Assembly: GCF_004027225.2 (NCBI RefSeq)
Contig: NC_044282.2
Span: 50,684,576-50,748,575 of the forward strand
DNA: 64,000 bases
Reading direction: 5' to 3'
Source: Strigops habroptila
Lineage: Eukaryota > Chordata > Aves > Psittaciformes > Psittacidae
The first letter of the stretch is position 1. Each line of letters starts with the position of its first letter. The position numbers were made by a program, and so were the translations under genes. The notes beneath the pieces are model-generated. The model worked only from the letters and a program-made list of their open reading frames with translations. It ran no database searches and had not been told where the DNA came from. Below, piece after piece: positions 1-13,900 of the stretch.

Positions 1-1876
1 CAAACACCAACCTAGGGGGTCTTGTATATACAAAGTACTAAATAATATTTCAAATCATGTTAGCTTGCTCAGCTTACATGAACAAACAGAAAAATAACAT
101 TATTTACTGTATCTACGTAAGAAGAAGTAGCCCTTTAAGATACATGTGCTAAAAGATCTTGCTGCAGGGAGCAATGTTGAATGGTTTTGATCCCCGTGCT
201 TAAAGTAGTGGAGAATTATTTTTAACTTCCTACAAAATATTGGGTGTCACTGTAATACCTTTTGGAGAATCAAATAAAATTGCTTTCATCAACTAGTAGG
301 GAAACACACCATTTCAATAGTTACATTGGATAAAATAGAATTTGGTAACAGTTGATCTTTGGTAACAGATAGTCTTAAAAAATCTCAGAACCTCTTAGAA
401 ATTCAGAGAACTCTGAATGCTCAGCCAAATTCAGCAGCAATAACATCCATGAAGAACATTTGAAAGACAGTAGTGGCCAAACCCACAGAATAACTTCCTT
501 TCACTTTAAAACTCACAAGGTACTTGAAAGATTTTGCCTGATGACCACTGAGGTAAAAATGGGGTTTACCATTAGTTTCAGTGAAATCAGAAATAGTCTA
601 AAATATTGTATTTACTGAAAATAAAATGAATGCTTGTAATTTACGTTATGCAGCAGATGTTGTGGCAATGCTTGTTTGACAAATCTGAAACAGTTTTTAG
701 TAACATGGGAAAGTTCATCATCTGTATAGACTAAAGTATATAGCTCCACCAATATGCTTACCATGCAAATTAAACTGCTGTATGGCTTTGAAATGTTACT
801 AATACTCTGATGTGGAAGACTTCTGGAAGTACAGGCCTTCTTTCAATGTATGTTAATTAGAAGAAGAGTAATTTTAGAGGCTACATGAGGTGCTGTCTGG
901 CATATACCTTCCACAAAAAGTTCACTTACAAAAGAACCATCTGAAAATGCGTAGTTTTTAATGGCATGAAGGAGTCAGCAGGAAAGAAAACAACAAAGAA
1001 GCAAAACATTCCTCACAACTGGACTTCATAGTCTCATGCATTGTCCTGGAAATCAGTAATCCTAGATGAAAATAATTTCAACTTCAGCTGTCCAAATTTT
1101 GTGCAGTCAATATAAGCTAGTGCTCTAGGTTCCTTCTCTTGTCAAACCGTGCGGGAAATGGGCTTCCTCTACATTATCCACTTCTTCTCACTGGCTATAT
1201 GGGGAACCAAGAAGAGTGACTTAGACTGTAAGCATAATACTGAGATGGCCAAAGGTAGGTGAGATGAATCCTTCCCTTTTGGATTCTGCAAACTGAAAAT
1301 GCTGGAGCTGCATTCATGAGATTATTTAACTATTTTCCTCCTAAATAGATCTAATGCTTACAAAAATCTCTACCAGTTGCAGTGAGTGCCTTTGCTGGTC
1401 CTTGATTTCTGCATTCATGTACAGTTGACAGTAATAGATTTCTTATCTGTTATAGCAGATTAGCACTGTTACAGCTCTGTTCATGGTGCAGCGCAGCCTT
1501 GATCGCATGACCCAGCAACATTCTTCATAAGATGAAATCAATTGCTTCTTTAGGCAATGCAGTAAGCACAATAAGCAGACTAAAACCATGACATATACAC
1601 ACACTTCTTTAAAAAGTGGAATCAGCGAAGGTCTTACCAATGTATATAATTTTAAACACTTACATGTGAAGAAATAAGCTCGGTATATTGTTATACCCTG
1701 AAGAGAAACAGCCCCCCAACACTTAATGAGCTGCTTCAACTTGTCTGTTGAATAGACCAAAGCCTGTACTTCTTTTGCAGGCTGGATTATTACATTCAGC
1801 AGTTGAAGGAGCAGCTTGCTGTGGCCAGCATTACTTTGTAACATTTATAACTGGTTTTGGTTTGGGTGTTTTTTTT

Positions 1877-1906
1877 GGTCGGTTGGTTGGTTGGTTGGTT
1901 GGTTAG
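1877..1906. repeat. (TTGG)n microsatellite
   Basis: About seven tandem TTGG-type units lie between two T-rich tracts. The run is short and nearly perfect, which suggests a length-variable locus. It inflates a short spurious plus-strand reading frame rich in Val, Gly and Trp. Confidence 0.85.
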
Positions 1907-4900
1907 GTTTTTTTTTCTACAAAACCACAGCCATAAAATGTATGCTATTTTTCCAGCTAAAGGACCAGCCCAAACCAGGGAGATAATGCTGCCCTGGTAT
2001 GTCCCCCTGAGCTCTCCTAATGATGGAGAATGTTTCTTCAGTTAAAAGCTGTCTCCTATACACCCTGCATACTCTGCTAATTATTTTTCTCTCTTTGGTG
2101 CAGGACTTTGTCTCTTCCCTTTTGCCATTCTTCACCAAGTCCCTGCAAGAAAATGAGCTTTGCTGAGACCACTAGAGCTGTGTTGCTGTATGCTATTTAG
2201 AGTGGATTGACTTGTGTTTCAGAAGCTGAACAGCCAAAGGATTTAATCTCACATTCTCGGGGTACATTGCAGAGTAAAAGTGGTGAAAACATGGCATTAA
2301 AGCAGTAAAGAAGGGGACCCAATTTAGAGGCAGGAAGCCAGATGTTAATTAATAAAACCAACATAAGAGGACTGTTTGGTTTGCCGAGAACATGCTCTCA
2401 GCTGCCTGTTTGTAGGCTGTTCCCCAGTTAATCAGTTCTGCTGCATTAAATTTCTTTAAAAGAAATTTTCTTCCCTGGTTGCTTAGAGCCCTGTTGAATC
2501 AAGCTGAAAGCTCTGTGAGGGGTGGTGAGCCAGGCCAGCGAAAGTAATTTATAGAACGTTACAACTCTACTACTACCTTCAGCATGGTTAAATTTACATC
2601 TGCAAATGTCCCTGCCTGTTTCACACAGACAATTAGGCTCATTCTGTGTGCAGTGCTTGCTCAGATGGCTCTACGTCCAGAGTGGTGCGAGTTTTCACTT
2701 GTCAGGATGAAGTGGTACAACCCCTGGAGCAAGGACGCAATAGTAACGATGTGACTGTGTTGCTGCTTCTGTAGCTTCTTCCATACATTGGGCATTATAT
2801 CATTGCAAATGTGACTGTTTGGAGCAATATGCTTTAAAATTATTAAGTTGCCCTTAAGTTCGTATCATTTAAATCTCCCAAGAACAGATTTTACACTGTA
2901 TGTTATATCAACATATTAATGCATTGTTTTGCAGCTGTTGACTGAAGAGAAGTGAGGACCAGCAAAGGAGAATGTAAAAGTTTATTCATCAAGAAAATTT
3001 TTATTAAGCAATTCAAGTGGGTTATTTGTCTATCAAATGTACTTTAAGTAATGCTTATATTAGTCTAGTGCTTAAAGACTCTTCCAGCTGTGTCAGAACA
3101 AGCAAGCATTAGTATTAAAGAGGCATTCTGCCCCAGAAGTTACAATCTTAGCGTGTGTTTGTTTAAACATACAGGCTACCTGAACGTGGCAAATAATCTG
3201 CATATTCTTTCTGAATATCATCAATAATAATACTGGAATAAAGTAGATGCTTATTTTTCTTCAAGCCATACCTTAAGAATTTTTTGCAGGTTTGTTACTG
3301 AAGCCCAGCTTAATGGAAAGTGGTGTGTTCTGAAGTATTCAGAGGCCTATAGGCAAGAATAATTCAATTGCCATTGAATATCTTTCATGAGTCAGCAAAG
3401 TGTAGGACTTCAGTCATTGTATGGAATTAAAAGTCTCAAATCATTCTACCTCACAGGTATAAAACAGAGCATGTCTGACTTTCAGATGCAGGTGAGATTA
3501 CAATAAATGTGGAAACTGGGGACATATGAGTGACCCAAAGCAGTGGGATTTAAGACACACATCTTTTTCCTCAGGATTTCATACTGGTTAGCTTGGGCAG
3601 CTCCCTGCTTGGTTCTTGGCAAACCCCATTCTGAGGTGCTACAGTCTCCTGTAAGTTATTTAAGGCTCCTGCACAATCAGACTTAATTCTGGACTGTGGA
3701 TTTCATAGGTTGTGCCAGACATTAATGGCCCTTTGTGGGACTGGAACTGGCCTGTTCACTCAGATTTGGTCTCTGGAATGACATTGTTCTTACTGGGGTA
3801 ACTCAGCTGATTGATAAACTTTCTGATATTTTATCAGCTTGGTGTCTTTGCATAAATAAAGTTTTTCCAGAGATGAAAAATTGCAATGCTAAAGGAAACT
3901 CTGTTTACTGAAAATGGAATAAACCACATTTTCTACATGAAGCTTTGCACGGATGCTGGGAAGTCAGAAATCTCAGTAGAAAGCTGTTCTGTGTCACACA
4001 GGGAGAAAAGGATGACAGCAAAATCCAGTGAACCTTGATTTTGGAGAGGAAAAGCTTTTATTTTCCCTTTAATGATTTCAAATCCTTTGGGAAAAGAACT
4101 GTGAGGGTGGAGGAAGAGCAAAGAAGAGGTCAACACCTTTGAGGAACAAGATAACATTTGTATAGGGGCTGACAGGGGGCAAGAGGAGCACAAAGAAGAC
4201 AGTAAACAGTGATATTTATTTTAAAAAGGAAAGGAGAATTGCAGAAACTGGTTTATTAAATAAAACAGAAGCTGAGTAGTCTTAGAAAGCCTACTTTGAG
4301 CAGGCTCACAGTATGGTTGCAGTGGTACTTGCAGTGGTTCCGATCCAAAGTAAAAAAATCAAAGGAAATGCCCCCATTAACTCTAACAAGCTTTGGATCA
4401 AACCCCTGATGAATTGTGCTGCTCACTGGCTCATAGCTGAGCTACACTAGCTGTCAAACAACCAAAAAGCGTCTCCCCTGGGTAACTTGGCATATAACCC
4501 TTAGGTATCCTTACAAATCAACATGGGGAATGGCATGCAAACAAAGGAAAATGGGCATTTCTGATGTCAGACATCATCCGTCTTCAATGAAGTTAGCTTC
4601 CGAAATGTTTCAAGTATCCAAGCTCTTTTTGAAAGCCCAATTGACCCAGAAGTGTCTATCAAAGCAGTCCTTAAAACCAGCCATATCGTTAGTTTGTTTG
4701 CCTGATGGGGGGTTCTTAATGCCATAAACCCCAGTGCAGAAGTTAATAATTTCATACATTATCACTTTGAATATGCAATAGAAAACTCCAGGCAGCTGTT
4801 TGAACTTCCCTTTAAAAGAGGACAGATTGCCTTTATTGTGTGCACTACTTCATGGCTTGTTTGAGGCCAAGGCAATTATGGGATGAATGACTTCCCTTTA

Positions 4901-4964
4901 ACTGTTGATGTGTAGGCTTGTTGTTGTGTGTGTATTGTTTTGGGCTTTTTGTTGTTGGTTTTCT

Positions 4965-4987
4965 TTGTTTTGTTTTGTTTTGTTTTT
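4965..4987. repeat. (TTTTG)n microsatellite
   Basis: Four to five TTTTG units follow a GT-rich and T-rich tract starting near 4919. The surrounding 70 bases are almost entirely G and T on this strand. Confidence 0.8.
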
Positions 4988-5100
4988 AATGAAACTAGAG
5001 TCCATGTGATAAAGCAACAAAAAGCTGACAGGTAACGATCAAAAAAGGAAATGGCCATTGCTGAGTTGGCATTTTGTTGTCTTGTAAATATAAAATTAAA

Positions 5101-5152
5101 ATGACAATCACGTTTCTGTGGAGGCTGTTCTTACTGGTTTTCTACTTCAAGG
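5101..5152 (+). other. Speculative signal-peptide-type first coding exon
   Basis: An ATG at 5101 with A at position -3 opens 17 codons whose product is strongly hydrophobic and contains a Trp-Arg pair followed by a Leu/Phe/Val/Tyr core. The frame runs directly into AGG|GTGAGT, a near-ideal vertebrate 5' splice site, with the intron starting at 5153 in phase 1. Short first coding exons that carry only a signal peptide are common in secreted and Ig-superfamily adhesion proteins with huge introns, and this sequence desert would fit. Against it, no partner exon is recognised, the upstream sequence is plain AT-rich DNA, and 17 hydrophobic codons beside a donor-like site can occur by chance. I do not assign a gene. 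Confidence 0.2.
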
Positions 5153-8100
5153 GTGAGTGTGATTTCGTGATTTAAGCACCACAGATAAGAAGGCAGAAAA
5201 CTTGTCAAATTATGCTTTTTTTAATTTTTATTTTTTCTCTTGGGATGCAATGGTATTTGCCATGGGAATGTATTCACTTTTATTTACTTGTGCTGCCCAT
5301 GGTCTCACTAAGTGGGTGTTCATAACTGAGTTTGGTATTTTATTTGTGAACAGGTACTTCATCAACTTCTTCTAAAAACATTTTTTTTCCTGGTTTTGCA
5401 AATAAGGCAGTGTTCTAGTTGGAAGATTATCCTGAAAATATGTATGCAGTTGCTAATTACTGAAGAAACAGAAATCAGAGGACCAAAACTATAATGAAAC
5501 ATTGACAAATGACAGTTCTTTAAGTGGTACAATGAGAAGAAATTATTCTGTTTTTTATTCTAGGAGATAGTTATATAGATAGATAGAACACTTCATACTG
5601 GCTGCTCTCGGTTTACTTTCTGCCTCCTGATGAAGCTTTATAAGGCAGAACTAGGGTTTACACAAAATATTAAAAACTAATAGTGACAGTAAATATTTTA
5701 TATTGGTTTATGTCTGTGCTTATGAGCGCCAGATATACAGCCAAAATATAAAGGCAAGGTAGAAAATATGTGCTTTGTCTTGAAACTAGGAATGTTTCAT
5801 GAGAGATATTACTGAGACTACATGTTCCACTAAAGCTGTTTGCATGTTATCTTATTTAATACAATGTTGAAAAAACTTACCAGAAAACCAAGTGTTGATG
5901 TATGTACCATATCTATGTAGGAAACTGCACTCTTTAGGACTTAAGGTTTATGACAAAAACTTGAGACATGTTATTTCCTCATCCCCATGATCTTGTTTAG
6001 ATGATGAGCATCATACACAAAATAAAAGTCAGAAATTCTGTTTCTGTTAGTAAGCCACAATGTTACTGCTGAGGGTTCAAATGGTTCAGCCTTTCTGGCC
6101 TTCAAAATTTTAGAGCTCTTCATATTTGTTTAGTTCCCTAAATGATACAATACTTTCCAATCACGAAGGAAAAGTCTGGTTGTTCAAATTCATTCAGAAA
6201 CAGTGGTAGCACCTCTGAGACAATATATTTAAGAAGGGGGGGAAAATAACTGGTTCTCAAATCAGCACCAATCTCATATCCCTAACCTGCGGACAATCCT
6301 AGCTGCAGTGCTGGCAGTTGGCAGTGCTGAGAACAAGTACCATAGCTTCACTACAGTGTGGATAAACACTTTTGCTATGCATTATCAGTGAACAAGGCAT
6401 AAATAAAAGCAGAGAAATTGTGATCCATCAAGATGCATAATTAGTAACTGTGAGTCATTTCAGTGAAAATATTGCCCTTTTTCTTAGTTTGTCTTACACA
6501 GTTTCCAAGAACTCAAGTATAAAGACACACACATCCCACAAGTGTACAGATCCATATAGATGTACAACAAATAACAGTCTTCATCTTTTTTAAACTCATA
6601 CCTTATTCTCACCCTAAAGCTACTGCTTTCTCTCTGGACTTCCGTCTTACTGCTGCCATCTAGGATCCAAACTCCTGTACACCCTTGTACAGACTGCCCT
6701 GAAGACCATCATGCTGAGGCTTTGCTAATATCAGATCTCAGTGAAGGTGCTGCATTCCATTATATTTCCCAATTCTAATATAAGTTTCCTCTACATGTTG
6801 TAATAGGAACAATGAGCAACCTGTTGCACCTTGTCCTACAGGCTGTTAGAGCTATTTAATTAATTAAATGTTTAATTCAATGATCTTTGGTAAATACTTT
6901 ATGAAGTAAATTACTAATCCATCATAGTGTTACATACCCTGTTGAACCTCTGACATCTTCAGTTACCGAAATTATGCTTACAGTCCTTTGGCAATTACAT
7001 AAAAAAAGCAAAGTAAAATATTTTGGAATTATTAGAATTTTCTTTTTTTTTTTTGAGAATTTCTGAGAACCAGAACAATGAACATAAAATGTTCATGACC
7101 ATGTAGCACAACTTCTTCTTTGTTTTTCAGTTTTCTTGAATTTTTAAATTCAACCAGAATAAATTATGTCAATTACATCAAACAAAAAGGGAAAGTATTA
7201 CATTCTGAACATACAGAGAAAGAACACTTAGAGCTATACATGAACATATTTTTATTCTATATAATTTACTTTTTGATTGAACATATTTGCTGAGGTTGAC
7301 AAGGTTTCAGGAAAGGTTTTCTTTCATTGCCTGCATTTTCAGAATAGTTTGGTTAAAACTGTCATGCTTCTGATCTTTATTGCTGATATTTCCTAGCTGA
7401 CATTTCCTAGCTGACTACGAAACTTAGCTTCGTAAATTTGATTTTATTTATTTTTTCTACTGCATAGAGTGTAAAACATATAGTCAAGAATATCTTGAGC
7501 TAGTATTCTAAGAAAATTTTTTTTTTTTTTGTGCTGGAGCAAAATGAGTTATTATCTTGTTAGTTTGACAATACATATGCATTATTATTTTAAAGTTCTG
7601 CCTTAAATGCAAAGATAGTAATTCAAAAATGTTCATTAAAATCTATAAAAGAAATCTTGGAATGAGCTTAAAAAGCCTTTTGAGGTTTATTTGCATAATT
7701 CGTTTTTAGAACTTTAATTAACAAGGATCTGTAATTGTTCTTCTTCCCACTTGTGTTGCAATTTCCCATGCAAATATAAATTAGGAAATGCTATTTTTAC
7801 TATACCAGAAGGACTGTTCATTCGGGTAGCACTTAAAAACAATTGTCATATTGCAAAGTTTTATCTTCTGGACATTTCTGATACTAAAAATTTTTTTTTA
7901 ACACTCCAGGGCTAAAATATGTTTTGCTTGTTTGAAAAAACACTGATGAGTATGAAATGAGCCTTACTTAACTCAGGAGGAAATTTTTCACTGGTGGTGG
8001 AAAAGACCAAGATCTCGCACTTGGACACCTGCAAACACAGATACTGCAAGTACAGTGATTAGTACAAAACAAGCGAATATAGCAGGGTGGAACAATGATC

Positions 8101-10793
8101 TTTGATATTGGTGCAGAAAATAATCCAGTCGTCTTGGCAATGCCTTCAAGTAAACACATAAAAGTTGCATTTTGTCCTCTTTTAACAACTTACACAGAAA
8201 AATTGACAATATAAGAACTCTTAGGGAATTGCTCCCCCACTTCTTTTTTTTGAGTCTGTAGTAGACTTGTAGGTCTGGATGTTCAAATGTTGTAAATTGA
8301 TGTAGCACCTTTGAAAAACAGCCTGCTGTTCTTAATTCAAAATGGAGAATGAAAGAGTGAAACCTAAACAGCTGGAGTAGATAGTAATTTGAATCTTCCT
8401 TTGCTTGTTTGTTATTTTTGTTGCTGTTTACCTATATTTCACTCAAACTCTTGGCAACTCCCTCAAATCCATCTTGACTTGTAAAACATTCTATGTGTCT
8501 TTGATCTTTATGCTTTCACTTTGACTTTCTTCTCTCTTTCTGTACTTTTTTTCTTCTGCTCTTTCTCTGATTTTGCCATAAATGCACTCATTAGAAACTG
8601 TCAGAAAACCTTTCATATATGGGTGGCTCTTCAAAAAAGTGGCATCTATGGGACACATCTTACATAAAAGTGTAGGGTTAAGTGAGCTGCTTCATCTGTT
8701 GAGCTACAGGACTAAGAAATGCTGTTAGTTCACTTATACTACTAAAATTAATTGTTACTGGCAAATCTTGAAATAGGAAGAAGCTGAAGGAAGTCAAAAC
8801 AATAGTTCTACTCTATCTTTTGCACAGAGGATAGATGTTTGTTACTGTAGCCTCAGTCTTACGGAAGTGGTAACAACTGTCTTTTATAGAAAACTAATTT
8901 TTTAATTAAAACTAAATCTTTAATACTCTTTGTAACAAAAGCAAAGATTTGAGCCTTGCATAATCCAGATACATATTTTTAAATTTACTGGGTTTAATTT
9001 ATGCCATCTTTTTCTTTCCACCATCTGCTACTTTATCTGCACAAAGTGTCACTGTTGTCTCCCACTTTACACTTAGCTACACAAAACCCAAGAAATTATT
9101 ACTCTTGTACAACAAATACTAAATCAGTGCCATACATTTGAAACTTTTTTTTTTCTGGAATAAAACAATAACACCAAATAATAACATATGCTGAATAATG
9201 CTAACCTTTATAAAGCTGTCTTCATTCATTCATCAGACCAAGTTTATTCATTGTATTTGCTGTTTGATATTTGACCTACATTGGGGTATGTTCATAGGAA
9301 TTGCCTTGTAGAAAGAGATTGCAAGATGAGTAAACTCAGTAGTGCTGTCCTGATAGCATCTACACTGCACCATCCTGCAAGATTTCTGCACAAAAGCTTC
9401 CTCATGATATTTACAGGAGTTTGAGAAGAAATATCTGACAAGCTTTTATCTTTAGCAACAGATCATCCTTGATACAGAATATGCAAAATGTTTTGTTAAA
9501 AATCTCTGTTATGTTCTATAAAGTTGCACCAGGCAATCCCAATTCAATACTCTGTGATGAATAAAATGATCATTTACATGCAGCTAAATCAGAACATTGT
9601 TTTTTTGGTGGATTTTAACCTAACAAATGGTACAAAAGGCTTATACTTTTAATGTTAATTTAGTGGAAATGGAAATACTGCTTTGACAGTTATTAAGAAC
9701 AAAGAGTTTGATTTACCCATGGTTTGAAGAAATATGAAAAGGTCAAGATTAAACTTTCCCTTCCCCTCCCAGTATCAGTTTAATGGTACACAGCACACTG
9801 TGAGACTTAGCTTTGTGATGAACTAGAAGAATACAGTAAAATGGGGAAGTTTGTAATGCACGATGTTTAATTTATTAAATACTCAAATAAATGTGCAAAT
9901 AGAAGGCTCTCACTAGATTAGATGCCATAAACACACTTCAGCTATATGCAACACTACTAATCAATGCATGTAGCTTTATATTTGGTTAACAAGAACAGTT
10001 TTGAATGAAATAATGTACCTTCAAATGAAACTTAATTATAACTATTTAAAAATGCAAATTAAGAGTAGTTCCTTTGTGGAGCTGTCTCTACTGTTATGAA
10101 GACACAAGGCATTTAATATGATCCCTTTCTCTCATGATAACTATACGGTGAGTAAGAACCATTTTAACAATAAGGATTACAAGTGACGCTTTGTAACATT
10201 GCATGTACGACATCTTTTGCCCTAAAGACGTATGTCCTAAACAAGACTTTCTACTCAAATCCAGCAATACGTTATTGAAAGCAGAAGATTTTATATTCAG
10301 AGCTAATTAATTTTAATTTCTAGTTTGACCTCAAGTATTTTCACTTCATAAATACAACTAAAATGTGGAGGTAAATTATCTCTATCACTTATAAGCTCAG
10401 ATACAGAAAGAATACAACATAGGATGCTTGTTAGTGGATTCCACTTCTTTTTTTTTAAATTTCAACTGGATATTTGCAAACTGGGGAAAAAAATTTCCCA
10501 GCCTAGGTTTCTGGGCTTTAGGATCTTCTAAAAGTACCATAGGAAATAAATACACCTACCTGTTTTCCCAACGTTATAGTAGAAACAGAAAATATTTTCA
10601 GTAATTCACTGTTCAAGTTATTACTATGCCTATGGGGAAAGGAGAAATTTCAATACAACCTCAGCAGCTGACAGGCAAACTGTGAAAAAAGTTCAGAAAG
10701 AGATGTGTATGAAGCCTGTATTTCTCAGCATTTGCAAAACACCACTTCTTCCTCAAGTCAGGAAACCTAATAAATAATGTAATGAATAAATTA
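5153..10793. other. Gene-free AT-rich stretch
   Basis: I see no recognisable coding sequence. The segment has several T homopolymers (for example near 7042-7054 and 7519-7531), a short GATA run near 5574-5586, and a perfect 14-bp tandem duplication followed by a small hairpin at 7388-7434. The two overlapping minus-strand frames at 7968-8308 lack any domain signature. Confidence 0.7.
7388..7415. repeat. Perfect 14-bp tandem duplication
   Basis: Two adjacent identical 14-bp units (7388-7401 and 7402-7415; ATTTCCTAGCTGAC) lie directly before a 6-bp-stem hairpin (7416-7434). This is probably a replication-slippage duplication. Confidence 0.85.
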
Positions 10794-10902
10794 AGGCCTG
10801 GGCAACCTGGTCTGGCCTTGTAGCTGACCCTGCTTTGAGCAAGAGGTTGGACTAAAGACCTACTGAGGACCCTTCCAACCTGAATTTTCTTATATCCTAT
10901 GA
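10794..10902 (+). mobile_element. CR1 LINE 3'-end fragment
   Basis: About 110 bases match the end of the CR1 3' UTR as I know it. In order these are the 'gcaacctggtct' motif at the end of the RT reading frame, a 'gctgaccctgctttgagca' segment, 'aggttggactaaa', 'cccttccaacctgaat', and a degenerate terminal repeat ending in 'cctatgat'. The copy is severely 5'-truncated and moderately diverged. It has no coding capacity. Confidence 0.85.
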
Positions 10903-13900
10903 TATGGGTGTGTTTCTGTGAATATATTTTAAACTGTTCTTCTGCTTCTACCATGCTCCAGTGTTATTAAAAAGCTTGCAAAGAAGGCAAACCAACCATC
11001 TCCTAATTATAAGGATCATAAATAAGCAACGACCAAGATTCAGTTACTTAGTTCTAAAATCTGTATCACTCATGCAAAATTTTATTAAACATTTTCTGAA
11101 GCAGACTGAGTGTTTTACAGCAGCTGCCATTTGTGGAACTTACAGCAGTTTCTATACAATGATAAATGGAACTCTTACAGCTGTCTTGCAGGAGGACAGA
11201 AAAACCTCAGAAAGGCATTTTCCCACCCTGTGCAAGCACTCTAGCTCCTACACTGTTAAAAGAAACATAATGTTATTAAAAGATATTATAAAAAGATTAC
11301 TATCATTTTCTGTAAATGAGCTATTCCGTGAAGAGACAGATGCATAAATGTGAGGCTTATGGGAGAATATAACTGATGGGCAATTCTGGCTGACATCCGT
11401 GGGAGAAAGGAAGAAGTGGATGATGTGCAGTCTGATAGAGAAACAAGTAGTGAACATGCCGGCTAAGAGTTTTGAAAGGCTTTCAAAGTGGTAATCTGGT
11501 ACACTTTAAAACAGGATATGTTAGACAAGGGGGTTTGAAATGTGCCTAGTCCTGGTCTGGAAGTAGCAGAATAACTCTCAGTACTGCTATTGCAATGTGG
11601 ACATGTAGTAATGCATGTAATTGCTAGAGAAAATAAAACATTACAAAATCCAGTCCTAAACATGCTTCGGCAAGACACTGTTCTTCCAGGTTCAGAAGAG
11701 AGGTTAGGGTACACTGACGGATAGATCTGTCTGGGTCTAGTGATTTATTCAGTGGATATCTTGCAACAAAGCTACACGTAGTGCAAATGATGAAAGAGAG
11801 GATGAAAGAACTTCTACAGTTAAGAACATTCAAAACATCAATGACATCTCTCTTTCCTTCTTTAAAATAATATATACAAAATAGTACTATGCATGACTGT
11901 GAATTATAGCGTAAGTTAATCATTCAGCTTAATGAGCAATTGGTTTCATATTGGCTTGTAGATTACATAACCAGGACTGCCAAGGCAAATAAATACTATC
12001 TTGGCTGGCAGCTAGCAGCAGTGTCCCTGTGAACTGATTATAACTTTATTATAAATACATTTTTTCCTAAAGCACAGGGGCATGGTATTCCAGAACACTT
12101 CTGCTGTCACAGGTAGTTATGAATGTATTCATACAAATTAACACAGGCTTTGAGACAGAGAAAAATCCCATTCTTATTGCCTCAATTTTCTAAATGGAAA
12201 GACTGTATTAAAATGTTGCCTTTGATGGCTTTTGCGCATCTATTGTCCTATGCTTTTATCATGTATATTATTTATTTGATGAGTACATTTGCCAGAGGAG
12301 CTCAGCAATATTAGCAGTGAGCATGAGCAGTCTGAAAATGGTACTGATGTTTGCGGTCCCTTTGTAACACCAGATAACATTCTGGCATTATTAATTCCTT
12401 GGTAATCTTGCAGTAACTTCTTGGTTTGAACCAATCAAGACTTTTTTGAGTAAAGCTTATGACTCTATGATAATTAATAATCTATGATATCATAAGGTCA
12501 TGAAGTTGAAAAGCAGTTTCCCATTAGTGACTTTTACAACCCATCCTTTAGCTAAAGTATTCATATCAGAACATTTCTTTCAGCTGGCAGGGGGAGTGGG
12601 GTGAGAAGGGAGTCAGTCAAGAGCAGCCTCTGCAGCTGATGGCAAGGGACCTCCTCAATAATCTGGCAGTCCCCAGTACCGCACCGCTGAGCACTGTGAG
12701 TAGTGAAATACAAGATGAGGAATACAGGTAAGACGCTGCTTAGCCACATTTTTAACTTCAGGGTTTGAGAGAAAAAATTATTTCTAAATAAATCCTCAAA
12801 AAGCAACACATTTTTGAAAGATCTGAAGGTAAACACAACTCCTCTAGACATTGTCTTTGCCCCACGCACAGGCTGAAATGGACCTCCGGAGTTGCTCAAT
12901 CTTCAAATATTTGATCCAAATTGATCTCAGATGTCAACAAAATTAGATTTGCATTACAAATTAGTTTGTTCCCTGTTGGGCTTCCACTGTCCTTTGGCAG
13001 GTGAATGAACCCCAGAATGCAGTCCTAAGTAAACCAAGAGGGATGGAAAAGTCTGGCTGAGTAAAATTGCCTCTGCTGTAGCCTATAACTCTTGTAAGGC
13101 TCCATATCCTACCGTTTGAGCTTATCTGTCAAACGAAGAATTAATTTCCTCATACGTACTTTTTATACAAGCTTGTAACATAATAAAAACCTTACAGGAG
13201 CTGACAATGCTACCTGTTCCCCTCATTCAGGTTAGGTCAACATTATAGAAAAGCCATGCCCTGGAACTACTGTAATTTAATGTCTGCAGATCTGCTTTTT
13301 GATTTTAACATCATCTATAACTTGACATGAATTTGTAATATGAACATAATTTATAAATTTACAGTAAAATTATCCAGAGATTCTGTCATGAAAATGACTT
13401 TATATTAACCATCAACATTCATAGAAAGGAACTGCATTTGTAGATTGCCTTGTGAAATGCTTTACTCATAAGAATTTAAGCCATAAGCTTACATCTTCTA
13501 CAGAGCCTTTTTTTTCTTCAAGGAAAAGAAGTTTGCAGATGGAGGGCCTGATTCTTAGAGTCAAATAATTGAATTTCCCATTATTTTAATCCCTATAGAT
13601 ACATCAGCTTATACAAAAGTAAGTACAGGTGTATCAGTATGGCATTGTGCTACCCAACATGGACCCAGTCTGAGTTGTAGCCATTGGCGCTCCCTAGGCA
13701 CCTACCACTCTATTTCTGTCTGTGTTTGAAAGATTTTTTAGTGGTTTTGTGTCTTTTTTGAACTCAAAACTTGTCAGAATTCACAGAAGCTAATCCTCTA
13801 CGTGTCTCATGGGTAAGTATGCTCTCTATATGCCTCACAGGTTCTGCTGTGGTGGCCACCCTCAGGATGCTTAGGATGCTGAGGATGCTCTGAGAGCCTG

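Larger units (their letters stand above)
1..5100. other. Gene-free AT-rich stretch with two simple repeats
   Basis: No open frame here has recognisable domain content; the longest (1443-1844, minus, 133 codons) looks like chance. The visible structure is a TTGG tetranucleotide run near 1877-1906 and a TTTTG pentanucleotide run near 4965-4987. The segment 2380-2540 is less AT-rich and more complex than its surroundings, but I recognise nothing in it. Confidence 0.7.

Noticed and set aside
1443..1844. 133-codon minus-strand frame
   Set aside because: Cys- and Leu-rich but without any family signature; likely chance.
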